A stretch of DNA of 64,000 bases from Candidatus Bipolaricaulota bacterium (GTDB lineage Bacteria > Bipolaricaulota > Bipolaricaulia > UBA7950 > UBA9294): positions 1 through 64,000 of the forward strand of contig JANQEA010000019.1 of assembly GCA_028278555.1 (NCBI GenBank). The letters are read 5' to 3'. A program made the position numbers and the translations under genes. The notes beneath the pieces were generated by a model. That model was given only the letters and a program-made list of their open reading frames with translations. It made no database searches and was not told where the DNA came from. This document shows, in pieces, positions 43,175-55,491 of this stretch. Within the stretch, counting starts at the first letter, position 1. Each line of letters begins with the position of its first letter.

Positions 43175-44089
43175 TCAAGTTCCGATGTGCGAAGCATCCG
43201 GCGCACGCCAGAAGGCTTCGGGATCACGGACGTAGTGGATCGTGTCGCCTCGCTTGGTGACGCGCGGCGATGTCAGCCACTCGTCGTGGTATCCGTCCGG
43301 GATGAGGTGGATGTGGGTTCTGCCCGAAGCGTTCCTCTCATAGTTCGGCTCGCTCCGCGCGGGCGTGTCATATCGGAAGATGTTCTTCGACAGGTACCAG
43401 AGGTACAGGCGCTTCAGGAGAGGGCGTCCGAGCAAAGACGCGTAGGCCAGATGGATCGAGTCCGCGACTCGAAGCGGCTCGCGGCGAATGAGGCGAGTGC
43501 GGATCTCGTCGACCGAGAGAGGAGAGCCCGCCTCGTCGGTGACGTACGCGCACATGTCCGGATCGAGCATCACCCACTTCGACAGGTCTCGCGAGTAGAC
43601 GCATGTGACGACGTGGCTTTCGTTCGGAGGCTCCTTGTACGGCCAGAGGTGGATGACTCTCGATGCGTACCCCAGCGACAGGAGCACGTCGTTCAGCACA
43701 ATGGCGTCCATCCAGCAGTTGAACCGCTTCCCCTGCTCGCGGGCGAGTTCTGCGAGGTGAAGACCGTCGAGGCGTTCCGGCCATGACGGGCTCCGCGCAT
43801 GTCTCGTCAGCCCATGGACCCATTCCATCAGGCGGGCGAGTCGCTCCATCTCGGCTCCCTGCCCGGCGATGCTCTCGAAATCGTGCTTCTCCCGGAATGC
43901 AGCAAGAGTGGGATGTTCGGGCGTTGCATACACGATCGGATCAAGAGCGGCGGAAGGGCCCGCCGGGGGCGTGAATCGGGGATGCCGGCGCAAGCGGGAG
44001 CGGAATCGAAGCCCGAAGAAGGTGAGGACCATCACAATCGAGGCGATGAACCCCGCGAGTGCGAGGATGGCGATTGCGAATCCAGGCAT
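43175..44089 (-). CDS. Membrane-anchored transglutaminase-like protein
   Basis: A 304-residue protein with one N-terminal membrane segment (about 5-25). The middle contains a papain-like triad pattern: Cys in FNCWMDAIVLNDVLLSLGYASR, His in ESHVVTCVYS and Asp in WVMLDPDM, as in transglutaminase-like superfamily proteins (protease, amidase or crosslinking activities). The C-terminal third (YLWYLSKNIFRYDT, THIHLIPDGYHDEWL) is unassigned. Start 44089 follows GGGGTGAA. Confidence 0.78.
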   Translation of the reverse strand: MPGFAIAILALAGFIASIVMVLTFFGLRFRSRLRRHPRFTPPAGPSAALDPIVYATPEHPTLAAFREKHDFESIAGQGAEMERLARLMEWVHGLTRHARSPSWPERLDGLHLAELAREQGKRFNCWMDAIVLNDVLLSLGYASRVIHLWPYKEPPNESHVVTCVYSRDLSKWVMLDPDMCAYVTDEAGSPLSVDEIRTRLIRREPLRVADSIHLAYASLLGRPLLKRLYLWYLSKNIFRYDTPARSEPNYERNASGRTHIHLIPDGYHDEWLTSPRVTKRGDTIHYVRDPEAFWRAPDASHIGT

Positions 44090-44629
44090 TCAGTTCACCC
44101 CGTTGACTGGTTGGTTGCAGAGCTTCCCCCGGCCGACGGGCGGAGGCAAGCTCGATCGCTCGGGGGTACAAGCTACAACTCGACGTCGAGTTGCCAGGGC
44201 TCCGGTCCTTCGGACACCGGCATGTGACACGAAAGCGTTTCTCCTTTGCCGGCAGTGGAGTACGAGGTGTGGGAGTCAACGCAAATCCCTGGACGAACGC
44301 GGGAGCGAAGAGCGGAGTGCGTCGAGGGGATGTTGGGGATTGGGTCGGGCAGGGTTCTGCCCCTGTTCTCTGATGAGTTGACCCTCCGCCCGTGCCCACG
44401 CTACGATGGGCATGGGTGGTGAGATGGGGTTTCGAGCTGGAGCACGTAAGCAGCCAAGGGAATACAGAAGGGCTTCGCTTCACACCGGCGGGTTTCCGCG
44501 TGCAAGCCTGGAGATGACGATGTCCGACAGCTTGGTGTACAATAGAAACCATGCAAACACCCATCGAAGCATCAGGAAGTCTCTTCGACGGGAACCTTGC
44601 CAATACACCGAATCTATGGGGGCGAACAC
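44090..44629. other. Intergenic region with repeat copy 2
   Basis: 540 bases without a convincing gene. It holds the second copy of the interspersed repeat (44262-44303) and, near its end, a possible -10 (TACAAT, 44538-44543) for the next gene. A 56-codon frame from ATG 44551 overlaps the next gene and is not supported. Confidence 0.5.
44262..44303 (+). repeat. Interspersed direct repeat, copy 2
   Basis: Matches 41110-41151 at 39 of 42 positions (shared GGAGTCAACGCAAATC core). Placed between a transglutaminase-like gene and the defence-like region. Confidence 0.65.
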
Positions 44630-45691
44630 ATGTGCGTGATCCTCGGATCAAAGGACACGGTCTTCCGACAGCGATGGATGCAGGACATCGTCTTCCTCAC
44701 ACCAGGAGGAGTGAACCCTGATCCGGATGAGCTTGGGCATCGCCGAGTCATAACGACGCTTGCGGTTGAGTGCGATGAGAAGGCAGACTTGTATCTGACC
44801 TATGCCGGCGAGGTAGGAGACTTCGTCGATCTCCATGACACGTTCGTGCCTGAACCCGATGATCCTGCATCGTGGATCAACGCCGTTACGAACTACAGCG
44901 TTAGTGGTGGAAAGAGGCTCCGGGATCTGCGGCATGATGCAGACTCGGGCACGATGCGGATCACTTTCTACGACAAGGCTCGCCGATATGCCCCCATTGA
45001 CGAGATCAGCGAACTGAAGGTCCACGAGCTATCCAAGTGGACCACGTGGCCGGAGAGTGTGAAGAGCGACTCGAAGCTGATCAAGAAGGTCACCGGCGAG
45101 GCAGGGCTTGGCATTCCATTCTCTACTGTGATCCTGGAGGGTTTCCCGAAAGGGAAGTCGATTCTCCGCTTCGCAGTGACAATCCGAAACCGTGATGAGA
45201 AGGTTGCCACAGATGCAACGGTGTTCGACATCCTGGGTGCCGAAGAACTGACGCAGGAGATCGGTGACTCGCTTGAAGTGCTCCGGTTGGCTCCGGCGAC
45301 GACGTCGGTTTCCGACAGGGAGATTGCGCGAGCCTATGCGGCTAGTTCACAGGTCTTCGCCCGGTTCACCGCCTACGGCCCCCGCTACTTCGGAACCTAC
45401 GATGCCATAGTGCAATCGTACCCGTACGCGCAGAGCGAGCAGATTGATGTTGGGACGGAGCGACAAGAGATGCTCCACGAGATCAAGCTGCCATGGGCGA
45501 ATCCACGGGATCCGAGCAAGCAGATCTTCATGGGGATGTTCCACACTGCTTCCACGAGGAGCTTCCGGCTCAAGATGCGCGTGAGCCCGCCACCGCAGAT
45601 CTGCGATAGCTGGCAGTACCCGGTTGATCCCTTCTGCAACGATCATCGCGTGAACGAGAACAAACCTCCGCGTGTTCCCAGCTTCGATTAG
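44630..45691 (+). CDS. Unrecognised 353-residue protein beside the defence gene
   Basis: A soluble, mixed alpha/beta protein of about 353 residues without signal or membrane segment. I recognise no family or catalytic motif. The second half (TVFDILGAEELTQEIGD, a YGPRYFGTYDAIVQ block, CDSWQYPVDPFCNDHRVNENK) looks globular. ATG 44630 follows GGGGGCG. A small membrane protein gene follows after 48 bases and then the nuclease-STAND gene, so it may be part of the same island. GAT, CTT and similar A/T-ending codons are more frequent than in nifJ. Confidence 0.65.
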   Translation: MCVILGSKDTVFRQRWMQDIVFLTPGGVNPDPDELGHRRVITTLAVECDEKADLYLTYAGEVGDFVDLHDTFVPEPDDPASWINAVTNYSVSGGKRLRDLRHDADSGTMRITFYDKARRYAPIDEISELKVHELSKWTTWPESVKSDSKLIKKVTGEAGLGIPFSTVILEGFPKGKSILRFAVTIRNRDEKVATDATVFDILGAEELTQEIGDSLEVLRLAPATTSVSDREIARAYAASSQVFARFTAYGPRYFGTYDAIVQSYPYAQSEQIDVGTERQEMLHEIKLPWANPRDPSKQIFMGMFHTASTRSFRLKMRVSPPPQICDSWQYPVDPFCNDHRVNENKPPRVPSFD

Positions 45692-45739
45692 CCTGGGTAC
45701 GGCGAGGAAACCAAGACATGCTCAGCAGGAGGCTCCCTT

Positions 45740-45979
45740 GTGACGTGGCCCGAATTTATCTCCGACGCAGCAATGGCATTCCTCACGTTCGGATTGCTTG
45801 CCAGGGAGCTGGTCATGCGATTCGTGAAGGACAAGAAATACGGATCTGATGACGCGAATCGCAGGCGGGATGCGCTGAGGACGATCGCTGACGTGTCGTT
45901 CGTGCCCATTCTCACCGCAGCTCTTGTAGCCTACGTCATTGGCCTGATCCTTCAGAAGTTAGCGCCTCCGTCCGCGTAG
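45740..45979 (+). CDS. Small two-helix membrane protein
   Basis: A 79-residue protein with one hydrophobic helix near the N-terminus (about 8-26), a charged cytosolic-type middle (VKDKKYGSDDANRRRDALRT) and a second helix (about 53-72). The start is a GTG supported by AGGAGG (45727-45732). Not recognised. It lies 103 bases before the nuclease-STAND gene. Small membrane proteins often accompany defence genes, but a link here is inference. Confidence 0.6.
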   Translation: MTWPEFISDAAMAFLTFGLLARELVMRFVKDKKYGSDDANRRRDALRTIADVSFVPILTAALVAYVIGLILQKLAPPSA

Positions 45980-46082
45980 CCTCCCCCCAGCTACATGGCG
46001 CGGATTGGTGTGTGGCTTCAGCAGTTCTCGATTCGAGCTGCGGTATCTTCCCGAGGGCTACGTGTAGAATCCCAGAGCGATC

Positions 46083-48899
46083 ATGGATGTGAAGAGAGGC
46101 GAAGAGAGAGACGAGTCACGCGATTCGCTGCTTGCCCCCAAGAGAATGGGAGGGCTGGAGGGTGGACAAGGGCACGCCTTCCAGCGAGCCTACGTACTAT
46201 CAAGAATCTTGGATTGGGCTGCCGATGAGGCCGTGCTCTCTGTTGTTCAAGAGGGATGGTCAGACATCGAGCTCCTTTGCGCCAACGGATCAAGGCACCT
46301 CATCCAGGCGAAGGGGACAGATGTAGGGCTTGCGGAACTTCGAGAGATCCTGACTGACTTCGGCGCGCGAGAACATGACACGGGTGGCAGCGTCTACAGC
46401 CAGTACGTCATTGCGTGTGCACATGCCGTAGGGGCTGTTGCCAGGCTGAAGCGAGTTCTTGAGCGTCTCCGATTGGCGACCGGCTACGGCGATGGGGAGA
46501 GTGCTGAGCTGAAGGAGCACCTTGCATCTTTGATCGCTAGGCACGATCTAGAGGAGCATCGTGCGATTCTCGAGTCGAAGGTGCGAATTGAGCCCGAGCT
46601 TGGGTGGCTCCACTCCACTCGGCACGTGCGGCGCTTGCTTGTTGGAGCCCTTATCGCTGACTGCGAGTTGGAATTCGATGCTGCGGTCGCGGCGTCTCTG
46701 GTGCTTCAGGAGGCTGTGGACTCGCATCGTGGTGCTTGCCTCGAGACTGAGAGGATCAGAGAGATCATCGAGCATAGGAGGAGCGAGAGTCTGACAGACG
46801 AGTCTTCGTTTGTCGAGATCACGAGGGAGTATGTTGAAAGCTTTCGCGATAGCTCTCTCCCGTCATCCTTTTATCGCGGCGCGATTCCAAGATGGCAAGA
46901 CATTGCCGCAGAGAGGGACATCAGGCGTGACTTGGGCCCAATCCTTCAGGATGTGGCACGTGACTCATCCGCTCCGCGGCTTCTGATTCCCGTAGTTGCT
47001 GGGGGCGGCGAGGGCAAGAGCACTTTCTCGATGCGCTTCGCAGTGGATCTGGCGGAGGCCGGGTACCGAATTCGCTACGCGAAGCCGGAGGCACGGGAAC
47101 TCTCCATCGCAGGCATCGAACACCTTCTACGTCGAGAGGGTGGAACGGTCTTCATCATCATCGACAACGCGGGCAGAATCGCGAATCTCGCTGGGTTCAT
47201 TGAGTCCGTTGCGAATCTCGGGGCGGGGGCAGACATCCGGGTCGTGGTCACGTGCAGGCCGTATGAGTGGAGGATCGTATCTCAGATCTGCCGAACTGGG
47301 CTCGACCTTCTACTGGATGAAACGGGCAAACCGTTCTCGCTTAGCGTGCTTTCTCGATCGGAAGTCGAGCAGCTTCTCGTCAAGCTTGCCTCTGAGAATG
47401 AGATCAATGAAGTTGCCCCTCAGGACCTGGATGGTGTGATTGACATGTGCATGCGCTCATCCGGCGGAAGAATGCTGCCGCTGGTATTGGAGCTAACGCG
47501 TGGTGAGCGAGTAGTTGAAGTGATCCGTGATGAGATCCGCGACATTCGAGCCTTGGGAGCAAACCTCCTGCGCGCATATCGCTATGTTTGCCTGGCCACG
47601 TCGCTCCACACATCGCTGACTGAGGAGATTCTTGTTGGCCTTGTTGGCCAGGACGACGTGCTGCTTGATGTGCGGCTTGGTCTCGCAGGCTTGGTGGAAG
47701 TCCAGGGTGACAGAGTATCTGCACGGCACGACAAGATCGGGGAGATGGCTACTGCCGAGCTATATGCAGGAGCCGAGGCTTCATTGGCCGAGGATGTGTG
47801 CCGAATGCTGGATCTCATCATCCATCATGGCGCGGTAGATGTACTTGAGGACATGGTTCGTTGGAGCTTCCCGATTCCGGAGAACCAACTCATTCGGGTA
47901 GTTGGCAAGATAGTGGAGGCTGCCCACTCGTTTGGGCGCGAGGATCTGGTCCTGCTTGCACTAGAAGTCTTCAGGGAGGATCGTGACCACGGAGACCTAG
48001 CGAACGAATTGCTGGCGGTCCTAACACCATGGATCCTTGATGAGTTCGTCTTTCGATTTGAGGGTCATCGAGTGAAGCTAGACTTCGAGAAGCTGGGCTT
48101 GTCCCTAGAGCAGCCGTTCCGCTGGCCGTCGCGTGACTCTCCAGATCGCGGTGACCTTGCCAGCAGAACAGAAGAGGATACATTCCAGAACGCGCTGAAG
48201 TGGGCTGAGCTTTACGAGATGTCAGCGACGGGGCTAAGAACGAAGCCCGAGCACGAGCGTTTCCTTGGTGGAGTGGTCGGCTTGATCTACACCGTTCTCG
48301 CGGAGGCCTTCGAGAACAGAGCCTCGGAATCGATACAGCGATATGCTGACTTCATTCGAGGCGAACTCGACTGGCATGAGGCAAGACCGTTCTACGAGCA
48401 AGCGCTCGAACTCGATGGCGAGAATGTCAGAGCGCACATCGGTCTGTCGGTCTGCCTGTACTTCGACAACGAGTGCGAAGCTGCTGTCGACCACTACAAG
48501 CAGGCAGTCAAGCTTGATCGCGAAGCGGTCTACGACGATTGGCGCGGCGAGTCGATTCTGAGGGAGCTTCTGGCTGGCATGGATGAGTTCTCAGAGCTAT
48601 TGAAGCACATCAAGGGGACTGCCAAGAGATGGCATCGGCAATACAGCGGGATTCTCGCTGAGTTCGAGAAGCTGGAACCCTTCATCAATCTTAAGAAGCC
48701 AAGGACCGACTGGGAGCGCAAGGTGAGAGAAGCGCGCTCACGACCACCTAGCACACTCCCAGGCCCAGATGAAGTCGCAGAGCATTGCGATCATCTCACG
48801 CAGTTTCTCTCATCGATCAATCGCGAAGCCAGAATCCACTTCTTTCGAAATGGCGAGGGTCCGTTCGCAGGCTATGGCTCACTGCTCAAGGAGGACTGA
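46083..48899 (+). CDS. PD-(D/E)xK nuclease - STAND NTPase - TPR protein (Avs-like defence protein)
   Basis: A 938-residue protein. Residues ~27-130 look like a DUF4297/Cap4-type PD-(D/E)xK nuclease: GGQGHAFQRAYVLSRIL helix, E57, D61 and Q75-A-K77. A pre-P-loop SFYRGAIPRWQDIAAERDI segment leads to a STAND core with Walker A AGGGEGKSTFS (306-316), Walker B VFIIIDNAG (356-364) and a VVVTCRP strand (388-393). A winged-helix-like part follows, and TPR-like helices occupy ~780-830 (ARPFYEQALELDGENVRAHIG, then EAAVDHYKQAVKLD). Known relatives (Avs family) sense phage proteins, oligomerise and degrade DNA. It is shorter than most Avs proteins. ATG 46083 lacks a clear ribosome site. Confidence 0.8.
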   Translation: MDVKRGEERDESRDSLLAPKRMGGLEGGQGHAFQRAYVLSRILDWAADEAVLSVVQEGWSDIELLCANGSRHLIQAKGTDVGLAELREILTDFGAREHDTGGSVYSQYVIACAHAVGAVARLKRVLERLRLATGYGDGESAELKEHLASLIARHDLEEHRAILESKVRIEPELGWLHSTRHVRRLLVGALIADCELEFDAAVAASLVLQEAVDSHRGACLETERIREIIEHRRSESLTDESSFVEITREYVESFRDSSLPSSFYRGAIPRWQDIAAERDIRRDLGPILQDVARDSSAPRLLIPVVAGGGEGKSTFSMRFAVDLAEAGYRIRYAKPEARELSIAGIEHLLRREGGTVFIIIDNAGRIANLAGFIESVANLGAGADIRVVVTCRPYEWRIVSQICRTGLDLLLDETGKPFSLSVLSRSEVEQLLVKLASENEINEVAPQDLDGVIDMCMRSSGGRMLPLVLELTRGERVVEVIRDEIRDIRALGANLLRAYRYVCLATSLHTSLTEEILVGLVGQDDVLLDVRLGLAGLVEVQGDRVSARHDKIGEMATAELYAGAEASLAEDVCRMLDLIIHHGAVDVLEDMVRWSFPIPENQLIRVVGKIVEAAHSFGREDLVLLALEVFREDRDHGDLANELLAVLTPWILDEFVFRFEGHRVKLDFEKLGLSLEQPFRWPSRDSPDRGDLASRTEEDTFQNALKWAELYEMSATGLRTKPEHERFLGGVVGLIYTVLAEAFENRASESIQRYADFIRGELDWHEARPFYEQALELDGENVRAHIGLSVCLYFDNECEAAVDHYKQAVKLDREAVYDDWRGESILRELLAGMDEFSELLKHIKGTAKRWHRQYSGILAEFEKLEPFINLKKPRTDWERKVREARSRPPSTLPGPDEVAEHCDHLTQFLSSINREARIHFFRNGEGPFAGYGSLLKED

Positions 48900-49056
48900 G
48901 CTCCCGAGCCTGGCCTGGGGCGACGACACGGTCGCTGTGACGGTTAGGCATCGCCTTCCGGGACCACACGTGAACGTGGGTTCCACACGAGAAACGGAGA
49001 CGCCGAAGCGCCCCTGTTCTCTTGGTCGTATGACGTAGCCTACTTGGAGCTCGTGC

Positions 49057-49294
49057 CTACTCCGCGAGCTTCTTGGAGAGATCGTATCACTGCTGATAGT
49101 CGGCTTCGAGTTGCGTGTGCAGGCGATTCCGCTCCATCTCACCATTGAGGATCGAACAGCAACAGCCGAACTGGATTGCTTCTGCCTCGGACTGCGGAGC
49201 AGCAAGCAGGGGCACGGTGGGGTGGGAACTTGCGCTGTGAGTTCCCAGTTGAGATCTGGAAGGGGTTCTCGCCGGCTTCGGCTCGGCGCGGGTC
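49057..49294 (-). pseudogene. Decayed copy of the nifJ 3' end (relic A)
   Basis: On the minus strand [13 protein letters not shown] is encoded (nifJ has the identical peptide), with 30 consecutive bases identical to nifJ. After a frame change it ends LHTQLEADYQQ-stop-YDLSKKLAE-stop, matching the nifJ end [21 protein letters not shown]. An in-frame TGA and at least one frameshift show that it is not functional. The rest of the 48900-49432 interval holds nothing that I recognise. Confidence 0.8.
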
Positions 49295-49432
49295 TGGGAC
49301 AAGCAGAAGCCCACATCGGAGCTTCTGCGACGCGCTGATTCCGGAAGAAGCAGCGCGAAGAGGCGTCAGGAGGCGGACAAGGTGCTTCTCTGGCCTCTTG
49401 TTGCCCTGGTGCGAGAGGAGTATGCTGGCCGC

Positions 49433-49657
49433 ATGGACTACTCCAAGATCATCACAATCGAGCCTGGGCTGCGAGGCGGGAAGCCGTGCATCCGCGGGAT
49501 GCGGATCACGGTGACGGACGTCCTTGAGTACCTTGCCTCCGGCATGTCGGGGGAACAGGTTCTGAGTGAGTTCCCGGAGCTGACATCAGATGACATCCAT
49601 GCCTGCCTCGCATTCGCAGCCGATCGCGAGAAGCGACTGACTGGCTCCGTGGTATGA
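49433..49657 (+). CDS. DUF433-family antitoxin
   Basis: A 74-residue protein with the DUF433 pattern: IITIEPGLRGGKPCIRGMRIT, TVTDVLEYLASGMSGEQVLSEFPELTSDDIHACL. DUF433 proteins are helix-turn-helix partners of DUF5615 PIN-like proteins. Its stop overlaps the start of the next gene as ATGA. ATG 49433 starts the family homology; an upstream in-frame codon is not needed. Confidence 0.9.
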   Translation: MDYSKIITIEPGLRGGKPCIRGMRITVTDVLEYLASGMSGEQVLSEFPELTSDDIHACLAFAADREKRLTGSVV

Positions 49658-49986
49658 AGCTGCTTCTCGATCAGAACCTGAGCTTTCGATTGCTCGACAC
49701 AATCTCTCCCGCGTTTCCCGATTCGAAGCATGCTAGGGACTTCGATCTAGTTCGTGCTCCGGACTCCTCGGTATGGGACTTCGCTAGGGAGAATGGCTTC
49801 GCTGTGGTCTCCAAAGATGGGGACTTCGTGAACCTCGCGCTATTGCTCGGGCAACCACCGAAGCTCATCTACTTACGCGTTGGCAACTGCTCCACCGACC
49901 GAATCGGTGCACTGCTTCTTGACTCGCAAGACACGATCAAAGACTTCCTGAGTGATCCTGTCGAGTCGGTACTCACGCTTGGGTAG
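49654..49986 (+). CDS. DUF5615 PIN-like toxin
   Basis: A 110-residue protein with the DUF5615 pattern: MKLLLDQNLSFRLL with an acidic residue in the first strand, SVWDFARENGFAVVSKDGDF with the second acidic pair, and PPKLIYLRVGN. It is a Mut7-C/PIN-like presumed ribonuclease, paired with DUF433 as a toxin-antitoxin module. It lies between the nuclease-STAND gene and nifJ, flanked by the two nifJ remnants. Confidence 0.9.
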   Translation: MKLLLDQNLSFRLLDTISPAFPDSKHARDFDLVRAPDSSVWDFARENGFAVVSKDGDFVNLALLLGQPPKLIYLRVGNCSTDRIGALLLDSQDTIKDFLSDPVESVLTLG

Positions 49987-50233
49987 TCAAGTGTTCGGCC
50001 TTCTACTCAACTAGCGAAGACAGCGCAGAGGGCCTCTATTCCTCTGTCCATTGGGAATCGAGGCTTGCGCGGCTCCGATCCATCTCTCCATTCGAGTCTG
50101 CCTGCTCCCTGCTTCGCATGGAGCAGGGACGAGAATGGGCCACTCAGCGGTCCAATTCTCGTGTGGGTTGACGTGCCGGTTGTGGGATGGTTGGACAGTG
50201 TTGAGTTGTCCCCAGAGGAAGCCGCGCGACAAA

Positions 50234-50267
50234 GAGAAGCCCCGCCTTCTAGGAGGCGGGGCTTCTC
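50234..50267. terminator. Strong G+C-rich hairpin downstream of the toxin gene
   Basis: GAGAAGCCCCGCCT and AGGCGGGGCTTCTC form a perfect 14-bp stem with a 6-base loop. No T-run follows on either strand, so it may be a terminator, an RNA-stabilising stem or a mobile repeat. A weaker hairpin (ACGAGAAT ... ATTCTCGT) lies at about 50131-50162. The rest of 49987-50436 holds only nifJ relic B and the hairpin at 50373. Confidence 0.6.
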
Positions 50268-50291
50268 GCTCAACGAGAGATGGCGGTCCGA

Positions 50292-50357
50292 CTATCCTTC
50301 CGCCATCCTCTTGTATGTGTCATAACGCTCAGCCCGATATTCCGTGTACTCTCGCTG
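50292..50357 (-). pseudogene. Decayed copy of the nifJ 3' end (relic B)
   Basis: Minus-strand translation QREYTEYRAERYDTYKRMAEG-stop matches the last residues of nifJ ([19 protein letters not shown]) with codon differences. Only about 22 codons remain and there is no start. It lies 79 bases beyond the stop of intact nifJ. Confidence 0.75.
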
Positions 50358-50372
50358 CGGGCTCGAGTACAT

Positions 50373-50412
50373 CAAGAGAACGAGGCCACCGTACGGTGAC
50401 CTCGTTCTCTTG
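50373..50412 (-). terminator. Terminator hairpin downstream of nifJ
   Basis: Two 19-base arms (CAAGAGAACGAGGCCACCG and its reverse complement with one mismatch) separated by TA form a nearly perfect 40-base dyad 24 bases after the nifJ stop. Confidence 0.7.
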
Positions 50413-50436
50413 TTCCAGCAGAATGCCTATCGGCTG

Positions 50437-54138
<3,702 letters not shown>

Positions 54139-54147
54139 CTAGGCAGA

Positions 54148-55362
54148 ATGCAGAGCGTCGGCGGGACCTCCCTATTCCGAAATCGCAACTTCCTCCTCGT
54201 TTGGGGCGGACAGACGATCTCGGTCTTCGGCAGCCAGATGGGGTACATCGCCCTCTTCTGGTGGGTCTACGATACGACCGGTTCCGCGGCCGCACTCGCG
54301 TCCGTCGCGATCGCGACTGCGATCACACGGTTTCTCGCCGGCCCGATCGCCGGAACGTTCATCGACCGGGTCGATCGCCGGAAAGTGATGCTCTGCGCCA
54401 ACGTCGTCAACGGGCTCGCGATGTCGGCGGCTGGGATCGGCGTCTTCAGCGGGTACATGCAGGTCTGGCACGTCTACATCCTCGGCGTGATCAGCGCGGG
54501 GGCGACGCTCGTTCACCGATCGGCGCTACTGGCGAGCATCCCAACGCTCGTCTCGAAGGAGCAGCTGACGCGGGCGAACTCGCTCAACCAGATCGGACAC
54601 GGGATCAGCGGGCTGCTCGGACCGACCGTCGGCGGCTTCCTCGTTGCCGCGCTCGGGAGTGGGCCGACGATGTGGATCGACGCGTCGACCTTCTTCATCG
54701 CTGCGGGGTCGTTGCTGATCGTCGCGTTCGCGTCGCCGAAGGCTAGCGAAGGGGAGGGATTCCGCTCGACGGCGAAGACGGCGGTCTCCGGATTCCGCTT
54801 CCTCGGCCGCGAACGGCGGTTGCTGGTGATGGTCGGCCTGTTCGGGATCTGTAACTTCATGCTGGCGCCGACGAGCGTCCTGATCCCGGTGATGGCCCGA
54901 GACGTGCTGATGGCCGGGTCGCAGGGGCTCGGCTTCCTGACGTCGGCTCTCGCCGGCGGGATGCTCGCCGGCGGCGCATTCACCTGGCTGCTGAAGCGCG
55001 TCCAGCGGCACGGGATCGGCATCATCCTCGGCCTCGTCGTGCTCGGCGTATCCCTCGCATGGTTCGGAGTCTCGGGAAGTCTGATCGTGGCGGTCGTCGC
55101 GCTTGGCGTCGTTGGGTTCGCAGTTGGCGTCCTGAACGTGTTCGAATCGGTGATCCTCCAGCTACACGTGCCGGATGAGATGCGCGGACGGACGTTCGCC
55201 GCTGTCCACGCGCTGACGCAGAGCCTCCGCCCGCTCTCATTGGCGGCGATCGGCGGCTTGTTGATTGTCCTGTCGGCGCCGATCGTCCTCGCCGGGTGCG
55301 GACTGGCGGTCGGGGTCGCCGGCCTCTTGGCGCTTGGCTCCCGCGGCGTCCGGAAGCTCTAA
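54148..55362 (+). CDS. MFS exporter (MFS_3-like)
   Basis: A 404-residue protein with about 12 hydrophobic segments: LVWGGQTISVFGSQMGYIALFWW at the start, GTFIDRVDRRKVML in loop 2-3 and HVPDEMRGRTFAAVHAL in the second half. The third exporter of this type in the window. It is divergent from nifJ and transcribed from a promoter directly before its start codon. The small repeat-peptide gene follows on the same strand after 129 bases, with its own possible promoter. Confidence 0.9.
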   Translation: MQSVGGTSLFRNRNFLLVWGGQTISVFGSQMGYIALFWWVYDTTGSAAALASVAIATAITRFLAGPIAGTFIDRVDRRKVMLCANVVNGLAMSAAGIGVFSGYMQVWHVYILGVISAGATLVHRSALLASIPTLVSKEQLTRANSLNQIGHGISGLLGPTVGGFLVAALGSGPTMWIDASTFFIAAGSLLIVAFASPKASEGEGFRSTAKTAVSGFRFLGRERRLLVMVGLFGICNFMLAPTSVLIPVMARDVLMAGSQGLGFLTSALAGGMLAGGAFTWLLKRVQRHGIGIILGLVVLGVSLAWFGVSGSLIVAVVALGVVGFAVGVLNVFESVILQLHVPDEMRGRTFAAVHALTQSLRPLSLAAIGGLLIVLSAPIVLAGCGLAVGVAGLLALGSRGVRKL

Positions 55363-55491
55363 TCACTTGCGAAGCCGCAGATTGCAAAACGTAGCAAGCA
55401 CATGTTCGCGCGAAGTGACAACATAGGATTATCTCTTCCTTGGCATGCAGGTATACTCTCTTCGCATACCAGCAAGGAAGGAGGGAGAACC

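Noticed and set aside
44551..44721. Short frame from ATG 44551 in front of the 44630 gene
   Set aside because: It has no ribosome site, overlaps the better-supported gene in another frame and lacks recognisable features.
46083..48899. MalT/LuxR-type STAND transcription activator
   Set aside because: No C-terminal LuxR helix-turn-helix is visible, and the N-terminus has nuclease-like E/D/QxK residues.
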